From Microdochium bolleyi (taxonomy: Eukaryota > Ascomycota > Sordariomycetes > Xylariales > Microdochiaceae), in NCBI GenBank assembly GCA_001566295.1, contig KQ964252.1:744001-808000 (forward strand): a DNA stretch of 64,000 bases. Reading direction: 5' to 3'. The notes under the pieces are model-generated. The model was not told the DNA's origin, made no database searches, and was given only the letters and a program-made list of their open reading frames with translations. Positions 36,161 through 46,771 of this stretch are shown in pieces. Position 1 is the first letter of the stretch. Every line of letters begins with the position of its first letter. The position numbers and the translations under genes were made by a program.

Positions 36161-38849
36161 TTAATTGACCAGGTTCTCCCTGCCCTCGTCGGACAGGGAT
36201 CCCTTCTTCTCCTCCGCCACCACGGGGCGGTCGGGGATGTCCTGCTGGATCTGGTACAGCGGCGGGAACGGCGGCACGTCCCGGCGCAGGACGAGCTTGT
36301 TGAAGTACCACGGCAGCTTCTGCATGTAGTACTTGGCGTGCTCGCGGTTCCCGACGTCGAAGACGGAGTCGAGCTCCTCGAGCGTGAGGCCCTGGACAGG
36401 TTTCCGGTCAGTTTGACAGTTTCTCCCGCTGTGCTTAGGGGAAAATTATTGCCCCCCAAGGTCGACGACAAAAATCCACTCGAGGATAGGACGGATGGAG
36501 AGAGGGGGGAAGTCTTACCTTGGTCTCGGGCAGCAGGAAGTACACGTAGACGAAGCCGAAGAAGTTCCAGGCAGCGTAGAAGGCGAAGCCGCCCTGGCTG
36601 GTGAAGGCGTCGCGCAGGGGCAGCCACGTGAGGGAGAGGATGAAGTTGAAGAACCAGCACGTGGCAGTGGCGAAGGACATGCCCGTGTCGCGGATGTAAA
36701 GGGGGAACGCCTCGGCCGAGTAGGTGAACGGGACGGGGCCCTCACCGGGGCTGTAGATGGCCATGAAGAGGTAGATGCCCGTGGTGACGAGGGCGGTGCG
36801 GATCTGGGTACTCTCGACCCAGAACGAGAAGCCCGTGAAGAGCAGCATGAGGCCCATCAGGGGGAAGGTCGTGAGTAGCAGGTTCCGCCGGCCGAAGGTG
36901 TCGATCGTGTAGATCGCGGGGACCGCGAAGATCCAGTTCACGATTCCGGTGCCGAGGGACACCAGGAGTGCGGTCTCGATCGGATAGTCGGCGTCCATGA
37001 AGATCTGTGTACTATAATACGCAATCACGTTGACACCGCAGAACTAGTTGGTGAGTTCTTTTGTTAGTCTTACAGCCATTCAAACGTAGATAGGAACGGG
37101 GTAACGAGAATGCTTTCTGGGGGTATTCTCCCGAGTCGTGAGGAAGCCTTTCGCTCCGTCCTGACAGGAAATATGCGGGCATGAGAGCCCAGATAGAGCG
37201 TGGGTGGACATACTTGTTGCCTAGACAGAAAGATCATTAGCACCTTTTCATCATGCCTGAAGGCCTGCTGAGAACCCGACCCGGGAGGAGGTCGTTTCTT
37301 TCTCGATTGCGCCAGACACAACTGTGCTGGTTATTTGGGTATGAAAAAAGAACAAAAAAAACTTACATGAACATGACAAAGAACGAAGACTGGGCAGCAC
37401 GGCGGTTGCGGCGGATCTTGACGAATTCATGGAAGATGGAGCCACGGGTCTCGCGGCTCGCCTCCTCGGCCTCGAGGAGCTTGGCAGCGTAGTACATATC
37501 GCGAGCAGCCTGGATCTTGGAGAAGCGCAGCGTCTTCATGGACTCAAAAGCGTCGGCCCAGCGGCCTTTCTCCATGTACCAGCGAGGGCTTTCCGGGCAG
37601 AAGTAGACTAGCCATCGGGTGTCAGTATGAGATACTCCAAGGTAGTCTTGACAGCCACAAAGAAGAAGGGGCCAAGGCAAACCCAAAGAAACATGCCGAT
37701 GGTGTTTCTTCAAGTACCCCGGGTTGTAGACTATTCGACGTACCCTGGACGCAGACGAACATAGGCGGGATGGCAGTTGAGGCTAGCATCCATCTCCACT
37801 GAGGCTCCCCAGCCCATTCTGGGATTCTGGTCTCCTGAAAGGCAACAGAGACGACAAAACCCAGCATGATACCCTGGTACGCATGTGAGCACCGTTTCAT
37901 GATGAGGTCATTCTCTTTAAGCATATATTGTACTCACAAATGCAGTCCAGGTCTGCCACTGCATGGTTAGGGCGCCACGGATGGTCTTCGGCGTCGACTC
38001 GGCTGCGTACACGGGCTGATTCACATCTATATTAGCATGTTTCCTTCGCTTATATCACAATGCCACATACCGTTGTCGAGGACTTGGCTCCGACGGCGAA
38101 ACCGAGGAAGAAGCGCGCGAGGAGCAGGTTCCACCAAGTGTGCGCAGCAGCCATCCAGAAAGAGGCAGCGAACGACACGAAACAGCTGATGAAGATGGTG
38201 CCGCGACGGCCGAAAGCCTTGTTGAGGGGCACGTTCATCCAGCAGCCGATCACGGCACTGCACAGGTACGGCGCACCGTTGAGAAGACCCTGGAGCCAGG
38301 TGTCTGTGATGCCGAACTCTCTGAAGTAGAAGGCCTGGGCGCCGTTGACGGCACTCTGGTCCATGCCCTGGACAATGGCAGAGCCTGTGATCTACATGTC
38401 AGTGTCGTGTCTCTGATAAGTCTGGAGGAGAGCATCGCAGCATTACCTGCACAGAGAATACACAGGAAGTACAACTTGAAAGGTTGGCGCCACCTGTGGA
38501 CAATCTCGTCACGGAGGATCTGCTTCTCTTCTTCTGGCAGGGAGTCGATGGTCTCGAAGCCATCGTCCCTGTGCTGCACACGAGCGACGAGCGCACCCTT
38601 GCGGAAGATCTCGCGCGAGTCCTGGAGCCCCCTGGCGTCGACGAAGCGGTCCGCGTCGGCGAGGACGTCGGCCTCGGACATGCCGATCAGGGGGTTGCGG
38701 AGCTTAGCTTGGACTTCGGACTTTGCGGCACCTCCGACCGTGTCGTTGAGGGTAGAGCCATCGTGCTGCTCGGCACTGCCTCGCTCGTGATGGCCGATTG
38801 TGGGATCGCTGGGATCGGGCGACTCGACATCGACTTTGGGAGCAGGCAT
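36161..38849 (-). CDS. MFS sugar/polyol transporter with long cytosolic N-terminus
   Basis: Proton-coupled sugar-porter family member, 642 aa, predicted plasma membrane. There are eight exons: 38447-38849, 38071-38384, 37938-38015, 37744-37873, 37367-37607, 37214-37220, 36519-37043 and 36161-36391. The 7-nt sixth exon supplies the end of Met389 plus Gln390-Gln391 and restores the conserved FVMFM-QQFCGVNVIAYYS junction. Sugar-porter signatures visible: GRRGTIF after helix 2, the PESPRWYMEKGR motif after helix 6, DTFGRRNLL after helix 8 and the PETKG motif after helix 12. The N-terminal 120 residues are hydrophilic and include a RKGALVARVQ segment shared by a fungal subfamily usually annotated as inositol/hexose-type carriers; the substrate cannot be read from sequence. 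Divergent from a Zn2Cys6 regulator 1.8 kb away. Start ATG at 38849. Confidence 0.88.
37214..37220 (-). other. 7-nt microexon of the sugar transporter gene
   Basis: The minus-strand sequence GCAACAA is flanked by TCTAG on its 5' side and GTATGT on its 3' side. Joining the neighbouring exons without it shifts the frame; with it the conserved M-Q-Q-F-C-G-V-N sequence is restored. Confidence 0.8.
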
Positions 38850-40637
38850 CTTTGCGAACAGATCGAGGCGGGTCGTGCTGATCGATGTCGCAAATCTGGG
38901 GTACAGAGCAGGGTGAAGACTCTTGTCTCAACCTATGGTTGAGGAAGGAGAACGGTCAAGACGGAGGAGTCTGGGGAAGCTGCGGGCTTCAGGTCTTATG
39001 TCTTGTATGCTTCTCCACGGTGATCGAGCGAGTCCACCGTCTGGGGGACTCGGCCCCGAGGCGGTGCTCCATGCGGAGACGGCGTCTCATCAGGGACGAG
39101 CGGTCGAGGCTGGGCAGAGTCTTGGATGACGCAGTGTGTCTGCATGTGGAGATGTCTGCACATGAGTCCGAATCCAGGACGGCGTATGGGAGGACGAAGA
39201 AGTGGGCGGATATGTTTGCGAAGACTAGGCCCCTGTCCCGTCTCGGCCATGCCTGTCGACCTTTACGGCGAGAGACTGCTTTCTGGGAAGCTAGGCTCGC
39301 TAGAGTCTCATATCCCGTGTCGGACGCACCGCAATAAAGCCGTGTGAGAGGATGCAGCTATACTTGGGAGTGATCAAATCTATTGTTATATGGCTACGCT
39401 CACTTACACTGGTCCTGGGTTCTCTTTCTGTGGCGGTCACCAAGGTGCGTGCCAACTGTTCTGGAGCCTATTCTCACCCAGCACACAAGGTGCCTCTGGT
39501 GGTGTTGGTGGTGTTGTGCCTCCGTACTCCTTCAGGTAGGTGTTTGTGTTGGTCAAGTTGTCGCCGATGCCGTGTCACAGCACTGCCTATGCCGCGCGGG
39601 CCCGCCTGATGTCAGCCAAGCGCCGGCCAAGCCGCCGTCAGCACGTCCAGCACGCAGAACCTCGCTATCAGTCCACGATGCACCCCGGTCTGCCTCGTTG
39701 CGATCGACGCCCAGCCCTGTGAGGCTCCGCAGCCGATCAAGCCACCCGCCCGGGAAGCCCGCCGTCGTGGGTGCCCGGCTGCCGACGTTCCGGGCCAAGT
39801 CGCTGGCGCCATGCCTCGACAGCAGGAATGACTTCACTCGCAGCCCTTCTCGTCCCGTTCCTCCAACCATCTGCCGCGTACCTCGCCGAGGACTGCTGCA
39901 TCTCCCTTGGCGTTGCTGACCGCCCCGCACAGATGTGGCCGCGAGCGAGCAACGCACTCCATCGATCGAGGCCAGCGACGACGCCCGCAGCCGAGCATCT
40001 CTGCGATGCGACCAACAGTGGCCGGGCATCAGGGCCTCGGCAGTCGGGAGCATGTGTCCAGGCATGGGCGAGCGAGGGTGCTGTCCAGGATAGAGGTTAG
40101 AAGTCGCGTGGCCACTGGCCGGCTCTCAGCGCCGGCACTGCCAGAAGCGGTGCCTCGGGCTTTTCCCCATTCGCATCATGGTAGATGGCTTTCTGGCACA
40201 GGCGGCCCCGCGAAGAAGGGTATTCCCCAACGCGTCACTACGCGTACCTTAGGGTCTGCTGCCTGGGGGTTCCAGTGGGCAACCTCCCGGGGCGGGGAAT
40301 GGTGCTGCGGCACCGAGCACCTTCCACTGCTCAGCCGCACCATGGACGACGGACCACGCGCTGGGGTCGCCAGGCTTCGTTCAACCTGCTCAGTGTGCAG
40401 GGCCATCTCTCGCGAGCTCCAACTCGCAACTCGCACCCCTGTGACCCGCACGCCTGGTCCCCTGGAAACCCAGGCTTCACGACAGAGTCCCATCGGCAAC
40501 AGCGCTGCAGCCCTGCCAGGCCTCCTCCCGCCGGCACGCGGCCGTCTGCTCTTTTTTGTTCGTCTGCCCGCCGTGCACCGCGCCCGCCGCCCGTCGCTGC
40601 CCCGACGCTGCCGCGGCGCCGGCATGCCGCCCTACTC
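38850..40637. other. Shared upstream region of the sugar transporter and the Zn2Cys6 regulator
   Basis: A divergent 1.8 kb intergenic region. Open frames here (for example 39907-40641 plus) are Arg/Pro/Ser-rich with no domain and are rejected. Confidence 0.55.
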
Positions 40638-42887
40638 ATGAGCGTCCCACCCAAGAGGAAGCGCAGCTCCGATGTGGGCGCCGGCTCCCCCGAGCACGAC
40701 CCGGCCCGGACGGAGCCCCTCCGCCTCGAGAGCGTCGACAAGTACCCCCGGAAGCGGGTCATGACCGCCGTGCGTCTCCCGGCCATCGTTTCCCTGTCTC
40801 GCCTGTTTCCTCTGCTGATGGCCTGGCCCTTGCCCCCAGTGCAACCTCTGCAGGTTTCGGAAAACGGTAGGTACTGCTTTGGTGTCTGCGTGGTCGATTT
40901 CATTCCGGCTGCGATACCCTGGTCAGCTAACTCTCGTCTCACAGAAATGTGATGCCGTCCGCCCATCATGCTCGTTCTGCACCGACCTCGGGGTCGAGTG
41001 CCACTATCGAGACACAGGCACCCCGCAAGCAGAAAAGCCCGAGCCTCCTCAGAAGCTCCGCGACCACCACTCCGTCAAAGACACCATCAAGACTCTCGAG
41101 GCCAGGCTTCGCACCCTCGAGGAAGACGTCAGGGAGTTGAGGGCCGAGAAGCGCACCGCGGATCGTCCCCCACCTGACGCCGTCCATGTCACGGGCCAGG
41201 GCCACACGCCAGGCTCTTTCCCCGTCTTGTCACCGGGAAAGCCAACACCCAGCGCCCCTAGTATGCACGATGCGCTGTCTCCGGTACTTCTGTACAGAGA
41301 CGCCATGAGCAATGCGGCAGAGTCGCCCCGTGATGATATCCTTTTCAGGAGATCGCGTCCCGAAGTCTACACGGCGCGCCCGAGTTTGCTGACGTTCTGT
41401 TGCCCGCCTTACATCGATGCTCGCAGCTGGGACGACTACAGCGACTTCTACGCCGACGAGATCCGGGCGGGGGAGGAATTCTTGACGATGTTTGACGTCT
41501 ATCTCTCGTCCGAGCCAGACTTGGGCAGGCGGACAATCCGCAGACTCCAGCAGAGCTTCGTCGACCACTATCTCGGCTGGATCCCCATCATCGAGCCAGA
41601 TAATGTAGGATCCGTCGTCGACATGGCCTGCTCCTCTGGAACTATGACGCGCGACGTGAATGGCTGCCTTGCCATGTTCATACTCGCAGTAGGCGCCATC
41701 ACGCAAGATACTCCGGACTCGGATACTGACGAGCTTGCGGGCATCGAGTACTTCACCCAAGGCTGCCAGATGCTGGAGAGGTTCTCCCTGCTCATCGAGA
41801 GCCTTGAGATGATACACTGCCGGATCCTGCAGGCGGCCTACTTCAAGCTCGCCTTGCGACCCATCCAAGCCTGGAACGCCATTACCGCGGCTGGGCGGGA
41901 CTGCAGGCATGTCCTCAGCTCGACAACGTCCCAGTTGTTGCCGCCCACACTGAAGGAGAGCTGGAACCGTGCCTTCTGGGCTTGTTCTCTCATCATAGAG
42001 TGAGTGCTGATAGTTTCACAGCTTGATCTTGTTGCCACGCAATGTCACTTACTATCGTGCTAGCGAACTCGAGCAAAGCCTACGGATGCACCCCGAAGGA
42101 CATCGTGCCTTCCACGACATAATACCACTCCCCACATTCACCGACGAGAACGTGGGCTTCTACTATTTCCTCGCCATGATCAGCCTGCGCAAGATGCTCC
42201 AGGACGTGCTTGACGTGGTCGGCTACCGGCAGGGCACCGTCGTCTATGCGCCCGTGGTGACGGCCGAGCTCCGCCGCCAGACGCAAGAGTGGTATGACCG
42301 GCTGCCGCCCGCGGTACGCTTCCCGCTCGACGACGCGCCCCTTTTCGATCCGCGCAAGAACTTTCTCCGAGGCCAGTACTTCTGCATGTTCGTCGTGCTC
42401 GAGTGGGCGTCCGTGCTGCGCGTCATGGAGGCGCACTCGCGCGGCGAGGGCGCTGGGCCGGCGCGGCGCATCGACGAGAAGCTCGCCATGGCGAGGACAG
42501 AAGCGCAGGACTGCATCAGGAACACGGTCATCTACCTGCGGTGCGCAGAGGAGCAGCTCGCGCGATGGAAGATGCCCGTGTATAACGTGATCTGGACGTG
42601 AGTGTGGTCTGCTTTCAGATCTCCCTTTCGAGGTCGTCCATTGCCGTCGATCTGCAGTTGCACTGACATGATGCAATAGATCCTTCGCCTTCGTGGCGAA
42701 GCTCATCATCTGCTATCGGTCGCCCGCGCTCGCCTTCGTTCCCGAGACCGCCGAGGCCGATCACATTACCAACGCGCTCAGCATGCTGCAGCCGTGGAAG
42801 CACATTCCTTTCGTTCGGCGCGGGCTGGAGCGGATGTCCGCCATGTTCGAGCAAGTCAACGCTCCCGGAAATATCATCAGCAGATGA
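40638..42887 (+). CDS. Zn2Cys6 fungal transcription factor
   Basis: Predicted nuclear regulator of 651 aa. Exons are 40638-40769, 40840-40866, 40945-41999, 42064-42597 and 42680-42887, all introns GT-AG. The zinc cluster has Cys at 45, 48, 55, 62, 65 and 72 and is split over three exons; the second exon is only 27 nt and encodes CNLCRFRKT. Next come a coiled-coil dimerisation helix (about 90-120, TIKTLEARLRTLEEDVREL), a Pro/Ser-rich linker, and a fungal-specific TF domain (about 210-560) with the FVDHYLGWIPIIEPDN opening typical of that domain. The N-terminus is basic (PPKRKRSS), a likely nuclear localisation signal. Start: ATG at 40638, the only ATG ahead of the cluster in frame. Its position opposite the sugar transporter suggests it may control it; this is inference from gene order only. 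Confidence 0.86.
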
Positions 42888-43794
42888 TTGTGACGCCCCA
42901 GTCTTGAGACTGCGGCTACTGTCGCATTCTAGATAGCCCTGGGATCGAAGTCTGGGCCAAGGAATGACCAGTGGAAACATGATTATAACCACAAAACTGT
43001 TCGATCGTCTGGATATGCGGTGCAGGGCAAGACCAATCACCTTTTGGCTCTCAAATAGCACTGACGCTGTCCCTAGGGTGGTACAATGGAGCCACAAGAG
43101 TACAACAGGGTACTTTCGTATAGCGGGTGAGAGGTCCAGCACAGGGACCGGGAATGACCATTTAGCCTACTGCGATATTTGCTTCGGCGTGAATTATAGC
43201 AGCGCCAACCTCCTTACCAGTAGTTTTCTCTCGGACGCAGGGTCCTCGCGACCACCAACACTCGGGCCAGGCCTGGAGTGCGACCCAGGATAGTCGAACG
43301 TGCGAGGGATTGGCCTTCGAAACCGACACGGTTATGCTCGCATTCACTCGTGGAGTTCCGATCGATGTGAATCCACCCTCTTTTCTTGCCCATGCTCTGC
43401 GACCGGAGAGCGTGCGGGGAGAAGACTTGCTCCAGATGCCCAGGCTCGGCCAAGCAGTCTCCAAATCAGCCACATGGAACCTCGCATACAGCACAGGCCA
43501 GGAGAGCAGAGAACTAGTGACGGCAAGAGCGACGGGCGGTTGTTCATTCGCGCTTCTTGCCTCCCGAGTCTTTCTGCCAAGGGGGTGGGGGTGATACACA
43601 AGTGTTGTTGGCTGTACCTGGAGACTGCCCACCACGAGTATCAACGCAGAGAGGAATATGCTGGTCGGACTGCAAAACACTGTCGATCTCCGATTTAGAG
43701 GAATATGTTCATGGACTGTGTTGTTACTAACGCCTGAAAGACACAGTGTCTATAAAATACATACTTTACGATTTTATCTGGCACTCTCCCAGAG
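42888..43794. other. Intergenic between convergent 3' ends
   Basis: No gene recognised. The stretch next to the truncated transporter was checked on the minus strand for a missing last membrane helix and none was found. A TATAAAAT sequence occurs near 43752. Confidence 0.55.
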
Positions 43795-45409
43795 CTATCC
43801 GTGCAAAGTCCTCTCTGGGGTATGGAACGCGGTCCTCCCATGTGATGTCAATAGCACAACGCCCTGCTCAGAATCCCCCTCCATAGATATCGTACACGGA
43901 GCTTCATGTCCTGCGCCTCTCCTTCCTCCTGCTCCTCCCTCCGAGCAGCCGACGGCCAAGCCGGAGCAGAAGAAGAGCGAGTTGAAGCCGTAGAGCTGCG
44001 CATAAGGGCCGTTGGCGCCGAAGAAGCCCCGGTTCGCCTGGTCGTAGCGCTGCACGACGGCGCTGGCCTCGACGATGCTGGGGGACCCGATGATCGCGAG
44101 GCCGACCCCGTTGAGGGACAGCATGGCTGCGAAGAGCGTGGTGATGTGCTGCTGCTTGTCGTTGTCGAGGGTCCCACCATTGGTGGTGGTGTGGGCGGCG
44201 TCGCCGGGGATGCGGAGCAGGATGAGTGCGGGCACGAGATACGCGAAACCGAGGACTGCGGCGGGCTTGGTGCCGTACTTGTCAACAGCCCACCCTGCGA
44301 GTGGCCCGAGGATGAGGTAGGGGATGTCGAGAGCGATGAAGAGCATGCCAGCCTGCAGGGAAGAGAAGCCGAGCAGGTCCTTGGCCTCGGTAGGGATGGT
44401 GGCGTCAAAGACGCCGAGGAACGAGGCCTGGACGAAGGCGAGCAAGAGGGCCACAAGGAGGCGCGGGTTGCGAAAGCAGTAGAGCAAGGGGAAGGCGCGC
44501 ACGAGGCGGCCGGGCTCAGTCTTGATCCTGTATGATTCTTCGTCGTCGTCGTCGTCGGATTTTGGCAGCAGTGCGGTCTCCTCGTGTGCGTCTGCTGGGT
44601 CGCCGCTGGCACTATTGTCCCCATTGCGACTACCCTCGCCTTCCTCTCGAGCGTCAAAGTCGCGTGGGTTGGAGAGCCCGTCGTCTAATGAGGGGTCGTA
44701 TTTGATGGCCGTCTTGCGCTCGATGATGAGCAGGCGCATAATGAAGTCGAGTGCGAGGATGCCAGAAGCGACACCAAACACGCCCTTGTAGCCTGCCTTA
44801 TCAAACAGCACGCCGCCCAGAACTGGGGCGAGAAGCTCGCCGACAGAGATGAAGGAGAAGATCTGGTCATGTAGTCAGCAAATTGGGAGTGTCTAGTCGG
44901 AGTGTGACGACTGCTGCATCTTCAGAAGATCATCTTACAGTTCCTATCACTTTCCCCAGGTTTTCCAAGCCGACAGTGTCAAGCACCATAGCCAAGCCAA
45001 TGGTCCACACGACGGCAGCGCTGGTGCCCTGGAGAATCCTGGCGACGACGAGGATGGCTATGCTCTGGCCCAAGGCGAGCATGATGGTTGCGAGCAGCAG
45101 GGCCGCGAGACCGCACAGGAAGGGCGCCTGGCGGGAGCTCGTGCGGTCGGCGATCCAGCCCGCGGGCAGTGAGAAGCAGACCGAGGCGCCGGCGTAGGCG
45201 GCGAGCAGGCCTGAGACGTACGTCTGGACGTCCTCGTCGGCAATGTCGAGGCGCTGCTTGAGCATAAAGGGCAGCACGGGGACGACGAGGCCGTACAGGA
45301 AGAGATCAGTGAAGAGACCGACGGCCACGGTGGCGATGATGAAGGAGCGTTTCGAGCGCCATTGTAAGCCCCAGGGCGGCCGATCGCTCGAGAACAAGCC
45401 TGGAGCCAT
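43795..45409 (-). CDS. MFS drug:H+ antiporter (DHA1-like), C-terminus apparently truncated
   Basis: Membrane exporter of the DHA1/vesicular-amine-transporter-like type. The 512 aa product comes from exons 44939-45409 and 43795-44862 (76-nt intron, GTAAGA to GACCAG). Six N-terminal helices (about 18-210) include the ADRTSSRQAP loop after helix 2 and an ARILQG motif in helix 4. A long acidic central loop with an Asp/Glu run follows, then helices 7-11 (about 300-470). After FNSLFFCSGLAVG (helix 11) the expected loop and twelfth helix are absent; instead about 50 hydrophilic residues (Gly/Glu/Arg/Ser) run to a TAG. No splice donor or frameshift that would recover a helix was found nearby. It may be a decayed gene, an assembly difference or a genuine variant. 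Start ATG 45409 is directly before the first helix region. Confidence 0.72.
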
Positions 45410-45811
45410 GATGAGCAGCCGAGGCTGTTGCTGCGCACAGGACCTCGCACTGCGATTCTAGGTGATGCAATGGCAATGTATCAAAGTCGCAGGTTCGAAC
45501 ACGACCAATTTGCTTCCAAGAGGGACAATACTGAAATGTGTCAATGATGATATGTCGACGTGGATGAGTATTGCGACGCTAAAGAAGGCGTTGCCGGCCC
45601 CGAACTGAGCCCAGGGGGTCCATGACGTGGTGTAAGTCGGGGAAGCTCCCGCCCTGCCGCCAGTGTCTCACCCCACTCACACTGCCCACAGCTCGGCCGA
45701 CGCGATATTGCGGTGCACAAGCCTCACCACCATGTACTCGCACGAGAGACTTGATTAGTTCAACTTCGAGAACGACGACCAAGAGTCTTCACTGGCTGCT
45801 ACACATCGCCA
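45410..45811. other. Intergenic, 0.4 kb
   Basis: This is the 5' flank of the DHA1-like gene and the 3' flank of the GFA-type gene, both on the minus strand. Nothing recognised. Confidence 0.6.
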
Positions 45812-46282
45812 CTAGTCATCGTCAGGTGGCATCGCCTCATACTGCTCAGCCCTAGCCGGGATGGGCACCACGGCGGACCGCGTGAAGATGTGGATACCGC
45901 CTGCCCAGTCCATGTCCTCGATGGCGCCGCCCTTGACGAAGATGACGGGCTGGGCCTCGCCGGAGCTGTTGGTTGCGCGGTGGAAGAGGCGGGTGCCGCA
46001 CGACTTGCAGAAGTAGCAAGCCAGGTTGCCGCCTCCGTTGGCGGGCCTGTCGTACACGGCCAGCTGGGCTAGAAGGGCGGGCGAGAGCGGGAAGAGAGGC
46101 TCGGCCGGGAAGACGGCCGACGTGCCGAAGGCCGAGGCTGACTGACGGCGGCACTCGATGCAGTGGCAGTGGTAGATGGCCGACGGCTTCGGAGCGGGCG
46201 CAGGCACCGACACGCTCATGCACTGGCACTGGATGGTCAGCCCAGCGGCGGCTGGGGCAGGCTTGTCGCTGTCGTCGGCCAT
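45812..46282 (-). CDS. GFA/CENP-V-fold zinc protein
   Basis: Single-exon 156 aa protein of the glutathione-dependent formaldehyde-activating enzyme (GFA) fold, the fold first seen in bacterial S-(hydroxymethyl)glutathione-forming enzymes; most fungal members have no proven reaction. All seven zinc cysteines are present: Cys19-X-Cys21, Cys39-X-Cys41-X2-Cys44 and Cys89-X2-Cys92, with Cys95 in the CKSCGTRLFH strand. A Pro/Ala-rich insert separates the first two groups. The ATG at 46282 lies 18 residues before the first zinc Cys; the frame continues upstream but without conserved-looking sequence. No signal peptide or membrane span, so cytosolic. Divergent from the TPR gene with 489 nt between starts. 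Confidence 0.87.
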   Translation of the reverse strand: MADDSDKPAPAAAGLTIQCQCMSVSVPAPAPKPSAIYHCHCIECRRQSASAFGTSAVFPAEPLFPLSPALLAQLAVYDRPANGGGNLACYFCKSCGTRLFHRATNSSGEAQPVIFVKGGAIEDMDWAGGIHIFTRSAVVPIPARAEQYEAMPPDDD

Positions 46283-46771
46283 GACTGGGGACGGGGCCAG
46301 AGATCTGTACAGGTGATGTTTGGGGATGTGCCAGGGCTGAGAGTTGGGTGTGGTGGTGTCTGTTATAAGCTCTGGGCGAACAGGGCTACAGGCAAAGGGC
46401 GTGGTCCAGCTGCCTGCTCCTTTAGGCGTGTTAGTGATCGTGGAGGTCGCCACCCCCATCGCTGTAGCTATACGTTGTGCGTAAGGGTATGATCGATGCA
46501 TTTCTGCGGAGCTACAGGAAGCCACCAATACCACAGCCCCGACATGTCTTTGCACTCTTGGATCTAGGCTGTTCTGTTCTTTCTCGGGATTGCACGAGTG
46601 TGACATGTGGAGGCGCCGGGTGCCTGCATGATACATCTCCTGTCAGTCGTCAACCCCACCTCCGACAAACGGCAACCCAACAGCCCAGGCAGGGACATCC
46701 CGGCTGGGCCCGGGGTGTCTTGCTCCTCTGTACAACAACAATCACGGCTCGCAGCCAAGAGCCTCTCAGAC
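46283..46771. other. Shared upstream region of the GFA-type and TPR genes
   Basis: A 489-nt divergent intergenic region; no separate gene. An in-frame ATG at 46628 could extend the TPR protein by 48 residues, but the following sequence looks unlike coding sequence. Confidence 0.55.

Noticed and set aside
39907..40641. 244-codon frame upstream of the second Zn2Cys6 regulator
   Set aside because: Arg/Pro/Thr-rich without a domain, and it overlaps the true start in another frame.
45480..45510. GGTTCGAACAC sequence resembling a tRNA B box
   Set aside because: No matching A box, acceptor stem or terminator could be folded around it.
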